NCBI GenBank assembly: GCA_009911185.1
Contig: QXWW01000008.1
Coordinates: 62,001-126,000 of the forward strand
Direction: 5' to 3'
Source of the DNA: Lachnospiraceae bacterium
Lineage (GTDB): Bacteria > Bacillota > Clostridia > Lachnospirales > Lachnospiraceae
Length of the DNA: 64,000 nucleotides
Below, in pieces: positions 57,866 through 64,000 of the stretch. The first letter of the stretch is position 1. Each line of letters opens with the position of its first letter. Below the pieces are notes generated by a model. That model was not told where the DNA came from. It ran no database searches and saw nothing but the letters and a program-made list of their open reading frames with translations. A program made the position numbers and the translations under genes.

Positions 57866-57914
57866 ACGAAAGCCACAAGTTCCGATTCAACAAACCTAGT
57901 AAAGGAGGGCTAAT

Positions 57915-59333
57915 ATGAACAAACTACTGAAAACTTCACAATTGGAAGACACACAATTAGATGGTAAAATTAAAGAAACACTGAACAACACGTTTCCACT
58001 TCCAAAGCGCGTAGCGAATGCTCAAAATGAAGCATTTGCCAAAGTCCGCTCTATGGCCGCTAATCAAAAAGGAAATGAAGCGCAGCATACTTTGTCCCTT
58101 TCGACCCAAGAAGCAGCTCCCAAAAAGAATTTTCAAAAGATAAAAACTGTGCTGCTTCGCAGTCTGGCGGGGGCGGGCGTGGCAGCCGCAGCATTTTTCT
58201 GCATTTATATGACCAATGCAACTGTCTGTGCACAAGTCCCCATTTTAAAACGTATCTTCGACGAACTGGGAAACTCTCTCAATTTTGCAGGAGATTACAC
58301 GAATCTGGCAGAACCGGTGAAAAACTCAGGCAAAGAACTGGAAAGTATTACTGCCAACGGAACTACGCTTACTCTTTCTGAAGTATATTGTAATGAAAGC
58401 ACGCTTTATCTTAGCCTGGTACTTCATTCTGAGGAAAAAATTCCGGATACTTACACGAATGAATATGGCAAACCCGTCATTGAGTTAGACGCATCCGTAG
58501 ATTTTGACTTTGACAAGGAAGAGAATATCCACTGGCTGAACGGTGGTGATTCGTATCTCGATGGTATCATGATCGATGATAATACCTTTGCCGGCGTCAT
58601 CCGCTTTGAACTGGGGCAATATCTCACTTATACAGGCATGACGGGCGAAAAAGTCCCGCAGAATTTCCGGGCAAAACTGTCTATCGAGAAGATTTTCGGC
58701 ACAAAACTGGAGGATACCCGTCCGGAAATGCCGGCGGAACTCAGGCAGAACTACGAAGCCGCCATGGAAGAAAACGGACTTGGACTGAGCGAGGAAGACT
58801 ACGAACAATTTACCGCAGAACAGAAGGATATTGAGCACCAGCTCTTTAACGATATGTGGAATGCTTATTACGAATTATATCCGGACAGGCAGACTTACCC
58901 CAACAAGTACGATAACTGGATTTTGCAAGGTCCCTGGAACTTTGCATTTGAAGTAGCCAGAAATGACAGGGATATAATTCACATGGATATTAATGATGTG
59001 AATGAAAACGGACTTGGAATCCTTTCTGTTACTAAGACTCCGGTAGAAATTTCTTTAGAGATGGAACAAAATTTAGATTATTTTACCGTTATCCTGGATG
59101 CAAATGGAACTCTGATGGATGGAAATGCTACCGGCAACCACAATACGGCTTCTATCAGCGGTTACGACACCTCAAAAATAGATGTTTACATTTGCGATTA
59201 TATCGAATATATGGACGAACTGAAAGGATACTGGTGGTCAGACGACTATGAAGAAAAAGCGCAGGAAAAGACTTTCAAGCAGCTTCTTGACGAACGCTGC
59301 GTATACCACAGGGAAATTACCTTCGACGAATAG
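57915..59333 (+). CDS. DUF4179 membrane anti-sigma protein
   Basis: A 472-residue protein with a cytoplasmic N-terminus (1-75), a single membrane helix (about 78-97, LAGAGVAAAAFFCIYM) and a large extracytoplasmic domain. AAAGGAGGG precedes the ATG. By context and family it holds the upstream sigma factor inactive until an envelope signal arrives. The extracytoplasmic part contains GPWNFAFEVAR and VEISLEMEQN, which align with the C-terminal half of the fused sigma protein. A terminator follows. Confidence 0.88.
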   Translation: MNKLLKTSQLEDTQLDGKIKETLNNTFPLPKRVANAQNEAFAKVRSMAANQKGNEAQHTLSLSTQEAAPKKNFQKIKTVLLRSLAGAGVAAAAFFCIYMTNATVCAQVPILKRIFDELGNSLNFAGDYTNLAEPVKNSGKELESITANGTTLTLSEVYCNESTLYLSLVLHSEEKIPDTYTNEYGKPVIELDASVDFDFDKEENIHWLNGGDSYLDGIMIDDNTFAGVIRFELGQYLTYTGMTGEKVPQNFRAKLSIEKIFGTKLEDTRPEMPAELRQNYEAAMEENGLGLSEEDYEQFTAEQKDIEHQLFNDMWNAYYELYPDRQTYPNKYDNWILQGPWNFAFEVARNDRDIIHMDINDVNENGLGILSVTKTPVEISLEMEQNLDYFTVILDANGTLMDGNATGNHNTASISGYDTSKIDVYICDYIEYMDELKGYWWSDDYEEKAQEKTFKQLLDERCVYHREITFDE

Positions 59334-59437
59334 AGAACGGACGAAAGGTTTGTAACAATTGTGTACATTATTTTTTCTATTGGAAAGACATTTTCGCATT
59401 TTCACTTAACCGGGCCTTTCCGTTAGACCAAACTTGA

Positions 59438-59459
59438 GGGAGCTTAAAACAAAGCTCCC
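59438..59459. terminator. Two-way terminator between DUF4179 and carB genes
   Basis: GGGAGCTT and AAGCTCCC form an 8-bp stem with a short loop, followed by TTTTT on the plus strand and preceded by a weaker A-containing stretch for the convergent carB. Confidence 0.82.
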
Positions 59460-59472
59460 TTTTTCATCTATA

Positions 59473-62400
59473 TCAAATATTTTTCACCTTAGCAATATCT
59501 ATCAGATTCAGCTTCCCGTCCTGCACGGCATGTTCTAAACTCTCTGCCAGGGCGTTTGCCGTATCCATAGCCGTGATACAGTAAACCCCCGTTTCAATTG
59601 CGTTGCGGCGAATCAGGAATCCATCGCGGTTCTTATCCCGCCCCTGGGTTGGCGTATCAATCACCAGGTCGATCTTGTGCCCCAAAATCAGATCCATCAC
59701 ATTGGGGGATTCCTGGGTAATCTTATTAATACGTCTCGCCTTTATTCCCCTCGCCTCTAAATATTTCGCGGTACTCCTGGTTGCGTATATCTTATAGCCC
59801 AGCGCTTCAAAACGCCTTGCCACATCTACCGCTTCCGGCTTATCCGCGTCTTTTACCGTCATAATCATCTGCTTATGCCTGGGAAGCTGCACGCCTGCTC
59901 CGAGAAACGCCTTATAGAGGGCTTCATCAAAACTTCTGCCAATCCCCAGGCACTCTCCCGTAGATTTCATCTCCGGCCCCAGGCTGATTTCCGCTCCGCG
60001 AAGTTTCTCAAAGGAGAATACCGGCATTTTAATCGCTACATACTCTGCTTCCGGCGCAAGACCGGCAGGATAGCCCATGTCCTTTAAGGTATTTCCGATT
60101 ATCACCCTGGCGGCAAGGTCTACAATCGGAATCCCCGTCACTTTACTGATATAGGGGACCGTGCGGGAGGAACGGGGATTTACCTCAATGACAAACACCT
60201 CCTCGTCCATGGCAATAAACTGAATATTGATCAGTCCCACCACATGCAGGGCGCGGGCAAGCCGCCCAGTGTATTCCACAATCTTTTCTTTTACCTCCTG
60301 ACTGATGGTAGGCGCCGGATAAACGGAAATACTGTCGCCGGAATGAACCCCGGTACGCTCAATATGCTCCATAATACCCGGAATTAAAATATCCGTTCCA
60401 TCGCATACAGCATCCACTTCAATCTCTTTTCCCTGAAGATATTTGTCCACCAGAATGGGATGATCCTGAGCAATGCGGTTGATAATCTCCATAAACTCCT
60501 CAATCTCCTGGTCAGAATAGGCAATCTGCATCCCCTGCCCTCCTAACACATAGGAGGGACGCACCAGTACCGGATATCCGAGGCGGTTTGCAACCTCCTT
60601 CGCTTCCTCTGCCGTAAATACCGTTCCGCCTGCCGCACGCGGAATCTGTGTCTGCTCCAGAATTTTATCAAATAATTCACGGTCCTCCGCCGCATCCACA
60701 TCCTCCGCCCTAGTACCCAAAATAGGCACCCCCATCTTCATCAGGCTTTCGGTTAGTTTAATCGCCGTCTGGCCGCCGAACTGTACTACCGCTCCGTCCG
60801 GTTCTTCCAGGCGCACAATGCTCTCCACATCCTCCGGCGTCAGCGGCTCAAAATACAATTTATCTGCAATATCAAAATCTGTCGACACGGTTTCCGGATT
60901 ATTGTTCACAATAATCGTCTCATAACCTTCCCGGGCAAACGCCCAGGTACAATGCACCGAACAATAATCAAACTCAATTCCCTGCCCGATCCGAATGGGA
61001 CCGGAGCCTAAGACAAGCACTTTTTTCTTTCCTCCGGTCTTTACCGCTTCATTTTCACTGCCGAAACAGGAATAATAATAAGGCGTCTGCGCCGCAAATT
61101 CCGCCGCGCAGGTATCTACCATTTTAAAGGCTGCGGTAATCCCATTTGCATACCGCAGATCACGGATTTCTGCTTCTGATTTTCCAGTAAGCCTTGCAAT
61201 CACATGATCGGGAAACTCAATTCTTTTCGCTTCCTTTAAAAGTTCTGTCGTCAGTTCTTCTTGTTCCAGGCGTTCTTCCATTTCTACGAGTATGGCAATC
61301 TTATCGATAAACCAAGGGTCAATCATGGTAATTGCATGGATTTCGTCATAGGAGATTCCCTTGCGCAAAGCCTCTGCGATCACCCAGATTCTGCGGTCGT
61401 CTACTTTTTCCAGCTTCTTTAGCAGCTCTTTTCTCGAAAGAGCCGTAAAATCATAGGAACGCATACAGTCCACATGCTGTTCCAGGGAGCGGACCGCCTT
61501 CATGAGCGCGCCTTCAAAGTTGGTGCAAATGCTCATAACTTCTCCCGTAGCCTTCATCTGGGTCGTCAGGCTGCGTTTTGCCGTAATAAATTTGTCAAAC
61601 GGCAATCGTGGAATTTTCACCACGCAATAGTCGAGCATCGGTTCAAAACTGGCGTACGTTTTTCCCGTAATCGCATTTTTAATCTCATCCAGCGTGTAAC
61701 CCAGCGCAATTTTTGCCGCCACTTTGGCGATTGGATACCCTGTCGCCTTGCTGGCCAGTGCGGAAGAACGGCTGACGCGGGGATTTACCTCAATGACGCA
61801 GTACTCAAAGCTTTCGGGATGAAGCGCATATTGTACATTACAGCCTCCGGTAATATTCAGCTCGGATATAATATTTAAAGCGGACGTCCGCAGCATCTGA
61901 TATTCCTTATCGCCCAATGTTTGAGAGGGCGCGACCACAATGCTGTCTCCTGTGTGTACGCCCACCGGATCAATATTTTCCATATTACATACTGTGATAC
62001 AGTTTCCGGCCGCATCCCGCATCACCTCATATTCGATCTCTTTCCAGCCTGCGATACAGCGCTCTACCAGAACTTCTCCCACACGGCTTAAACGAAGCCC
62101 GTTAGTGAGTATGTCCACGAGTTCTGTTTCATTATGGGCGATACCGCCGCCGCTCCCCCCCAGTGTGAACGCCGGGCGAAGCACCACCGGATAACCGATG
62201 GTATTGGTAAACGAAATACCATCCCGCACATTGCGAACCACCAGAGAAGGCGCGCACGGCTCCCCGATTTTCTCCATGGTATCTTTAAATGCCTGACGGT
62301 CTTCCGCCTTAAAAATAGTCTCGGCAGTTGTACCAATCAATTTCACATTATGTTCTTGCAGAAAACCAGATTCCGCCAACTCCATGCCCAAATTCAGCCC

Positions 62401-62682
62401 TGCCTGGCCGCCCAGAGTGGGAAGGACACTGTCCGGCCGTTCTTTCAATATAATCTGCTCTAATACTTTTACGGTCAGCGGCTCAATATAAACCTCGTCC
62501 GCAATATCCTTATCAGTCATAATCGTGGCTGGATTCGAGTTGACCAGTACGACTTCCACGCCTTCTTCTTTCAGAGAACGGCATGCCTGGGTTCCCGCAT
62601 AGTCAAATTCCGCCGCCTGGCCGATTACAATAGGACCGGAACCAATTACTAATACTTTCTTAATTTCTGGATTTTTTGGCAT
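59473..62682 (-). CDS. carB: Carbamoyl-phosphate synthase large subunit
   Basis: CarB makes carbamoyl phosphate from ammonia, bicarbonate and two ATP, feeding pyrimidine and arginine synthesis. The 1069 residues contain two homologous ATP-grasp halves (about 1-400 and 550-935, each starting with VLVIGSGPIVIGQ- or VLVLGSGPIRIGQ-like sequence), the oligomerisation domain between, and a C-terminal MGS-like regulatory domain (about 935-1069). The start codon overlaps the carA stop (TAATG), so translation is coupled. Confidence 0.98.
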   Translation of the reverse strand: MPKNPEIKKVLVIGSGPIVIGQAAEFDYAGTQACRSLKEEGVEVVLVNSNPATIMTDKDIADEVYIEPLTVKVLEQIILKERPDSVLPTLGGQAGLNLGMELAESGFLQEHNVKLIGTTAETIFKAEDRQAFKDTMEKIGEPCAPSLVVRNVRDGISFTNTIGYPVVLRPAFTLGGSGGGIAHNETELVDILTNGLRLSRVGEVLVERCIAGWKEIEYEVMRDAAGNCITVCNMENIDPVGVHTGDSIVVAPSQTLGDKEYQMLRTSALNIISELNITGGCNVQYALHPESFEYCVIEVNPRVSRSSALASKATGYPIAKVAAKIALGYTLDEIKNAITGKTYASFEPMLDYCVVKIPRLPFDKFITAKRSLTTQMKATGEVMSICTNFEGALMKAVRSLEQHVDCMRSYDFTALSRKELLKKLEKVDDRRIWVIAEALRKGISYDEIHAITMIDPWFIDKIAILVEMEERLEQEELTTELLKEAKRIEFPDHVIARLTGKSEAEIRDLRYANGITAAFKMVDTCAAEFAAQTPYYYSCFGSENEAVKTGGKKKVLVLGSGPIRIGQGIEFDYCSVHCTWAFAREGYETIIVNNNPETVSTDFDIADKLYFEPLTPEDVESIVRLEEPDGAVVQFGGQTAIKLTESLMKMGVPILGTRAEDVDAAEDRELFDKILEQTQIPRAAGGTVFTAEEAKEVANRLGYPVLVRPSYVLGGQGMQIAYSDQEIEEFMEIINRIAQDHPILVDKYLQGKEIEVDAVCDGTDILIPGIMEHIERTGVHSGDSISVYPAPTISQEVKEKIVEYTGRLARALHVVGLINIQFIAMDEEVFVIEVNPRSSRTVPYISKVTGIPIVDLAARVIIGNTLKDMGYPAGLAPEAEYVAIKMPVFSFEKLRGAEISLGPEMKSTGECLGIGRSFDEALYKAFLGAGVQLPRHKQMIMTVKDADKPEAVDVARRFEALGYKIYATRSTAKYLEARGIKARRINKITQESPNVMDLILGHKIDLVIDTPTQGRDKNRDGFLIRRNAIETGVYCITAMDTANALAESLEHAVQDGKLNLIDIAKVKNI

Positions 62683-63752
62683 TACTGATTCCCTCCCATC
62701 ATATTGATAAAACGATCAAACAAATATCCGCTGTCCTGCGGCCCCGGAGAAGCTTCCGGGTGAAACTGAACCGTAAAAATATTCTTTCCTGTATACTTCA
62801 GTCCTTCGTTGGTGCCGTCATTAACATTGATAAACGCCGGAACTGCTACTTTGGGATCCAAATGTTTGGCATCCACCACATACCCATGGTTCTGAGAAGA
62901 AATATACACTCTTCCGGTTTCCAAATCTTTCACCGGATGGTTGCCTCCGCGATGTCCGTATTTCATCTTATAAGAGTCCGCGCCATTGGCAAGCGCCATA
63001 AGCTGATGTCCCAGGCAGATGGCAAATATAGGAACGTCCGACTGGTATAATTTCTTAATTTCTTCAATAATGTCTCCGCATTCTTTCGGATCCCCAGGCC
63101 CATTGCTTAGCATAATCCCGTCCGGTTTATCCTTTAGAATCTCCTCTGCACTGGTATGCGCCGGATATACGGTAACCTGGCATCCCCTGTCATTTAAAGA
63201 TTTTGCAATATTCTTTTTTGCCCCAAAATCCATCAATGCCACGCGTTTTCCCCTGCCCTTTAGCTGATAAGGACTGCCTGTGGTAACTTTATCCACCACA
63301 TTTCCTGTCGTATATTGCTTCAGCCGGGGAAGAATCTCCTCCAGCCTGTAATTCTCCTTGATAGTTATCATGCCGTTCATAGTCCCTTTTTCCCTGAGAA
63401 TCTTCGTCAGCGCCCTGGTATCAATCCCTGCAATTCCCGGAATATCATATTTCACCAGAAAATCCTGAATACTTCCCTCACTGCGGAAATTGCTGTGGTT
63501 TCTGGACAATTCCCTTACAATATAGCCATCCGCCCATGGTTTTTGAGATTCCATGTCTGGCGTAATTCCATAATTTCCGATTAATGGGTATGTCATGACG
63601 ATTGCCTGTCCGGCATAAGAAGGATCTGTCAGAACCTCAAGATAACCTGTCATAGATGTGTTAAAAACGATTTCACTGATAACTTCCCTGGAAGAACCGA
63701 TACTGGTGCCTTCAAAAATAGTTCCATCCTCCAGTATTAGAAATGCTTTCAT
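62682..63752 (-). CDS. carA: Carbamoyl-phosphate synthase small subunit
   Basis: CarA is the glutamine amidotransferase subunit that supplies ammonia to CarB. The start at 63752 (MKAFLILEDGTIFEGTSIG) follows AAGGGCGG and gives 356 residues; the frame continues upstream without a start signal. The class I triad is visible: cysteine in FAICLGHQLMAL, and histidine and glutamate in VQFHPEASPGP. The N-terminal CPSase domain is complete. No PyrR-type attenuator was seen within the short upstream stretch available. Confidence 0.97.
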   Translation of the reverse strand: MKAFLILEDGTIFEGTSIGSSREVISEIVFNTSMTGYLEVLTDPSYAGQAIVMTYPLIGNYGITPDMESQKPWADGYIVRELSRNHSNFRSEGSIQDFLVKYDIPGIAGIDTRALTKILREKGTMNGMITIKENYRLEEILPRLKQYTTGNVVDKVTTGSPYQLKGRGKRVALMDFGAKKNIAKSLNDRGCQVTVYPAHTSAEEILKDKPDGIMLSNGPGDPKECGDIIEEIKKLYQSDVPIFAICLGHQLMALANGADSYKMKYGHRGGNHPVKDLETGRVYISSQNHGYVVDAKHLDPKVAVPAFINVNDGTNEGLKYTGKNIFTVQFHPEASPGPQDSGYLFDRFINMMGGNQ

Positions 63753-64000
63753 GTATTTACCGCCCTTTCTTTCATTTGCCTGTTTTTTACAAAAAAAAAA
63801 GAGTTTACATTCTTTTTCTTTATAAGGGTCTTTGATCACTCCGGCGGCTACTGCCAATTAACTTTACGTAGAATAAATGTTCCTCTGCACGGCGCAGGAA
63901 TGAGAGACAGCGGCGCTACAACGATTAATAACATCGCGGCAGATGGAAATTCAGGCAGGTAGAACATCGATAATGAACCGCCGGAGTACTATATGCCTAA
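63753..64000. other. Upstream region of carA, right edge
   Basis: No gene is supported. A minus-strand open frame of about 39 codons (63849-63968) has no ribosome binding site. An A-run near 63790 (T-run on the minus strand) lies in the carA leader. Confidence 0.4.

Noticed and set aside
63849-63968. Short minus-strand open frame upstream of carA
   Set aside because: About 39 codons, no ribosome binding site; at the window edge its context cannot be judged.

Overview
The window reads as a chromosomal segment of a spore-forming, gut-type member of the Clostridia, most like the Lachnospiraceae. This is inferred from gene content (an alpha/beta-type small acid-soluble spore protein, SpoVB-like flippase, YtvI-like permease, PdaA-like deacetylase, very large secreted glycosidases, ECF sigma/DUF4179 pairs, PadR/DUF2812 pair) and from AGGAGG-type ribosome binding sites in front of nearly every gene. 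No rRNA, tRNA, CRISPR array, prophage or complete insertion sequence was seen.

Layout. Positions 1-3.9 kb (minus strand): a cut-off membrane receptor, then an Rrf2 regulator, NifS cysteine desulfurase, NifU scaffold and MnmA, a sulfur-mobilisation unit for Fe-S clusters and tRNA thiolation with a textbook promoter and an IscR-like operator. 4-6.2 kb (plus): SpoVB-like flippase and a histidine phosphatase. 6.3-17.3 kb (minus): a long co-directional run of tig, clpP, clpX, lon, engB, a zinc-type ABC importer, a Cys-rich protein, a parvulin and a YtvI-like permease. 17.6-24.4 kb: an aldolase behind tandem operators, a hybrid sensor kinase, an sce7726-like protein, padR-DUF2812, and pdaA.

24.5-43.2 kb: a 2530-residue secreted GH2 enzyme preceded by an orphan solute-binding lipoprotein and a YesM/YesN two-component system; an OmpR-type two-component system with an ABC-2 exporter; DJ-1 and YgjP-like genes. 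Two copies of an intergenic, strongly structured repeat (24514-24746 and 39379-39531) lie upstream of pdaA and of the exporter genes. 43.7-46.5 kb: a spore protein, a BspA-like surface-protein gene broken by frameshifts, and a CYTH enzyme. 46.4-47.7 kb: an ECF sigma factor fused in frame to the outer domain of a DUF4179 anti-sigma protein. 47.9-55.4 kb: a domain-permuted GH3 enzyme, a membrane-bound AraC regulator and a divergent second orphan solute-binding protein. 56-59.3 kb: TetR with a small membrane protein, then an intact ECF sigma/DUF4179 pair whose promoter matches that of the fused gene. 59.5-63.8 kb: carAB.

How it works together: housekeeping proteostasis, Fe-S and pyrimidine genes flank an accessory block for sensing and degrading extracellular glycans. 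In both glycosidase loci a binding protein without permeases sits beside a membrane sensor and one large secreted exo-glycosidase, suggesting that the binding proteins serve sensing. The most unusual items are the paired structured repeats, the sigma/anti-sigma fusion with its shared promoter, and the two sensor-glycosidase loci.
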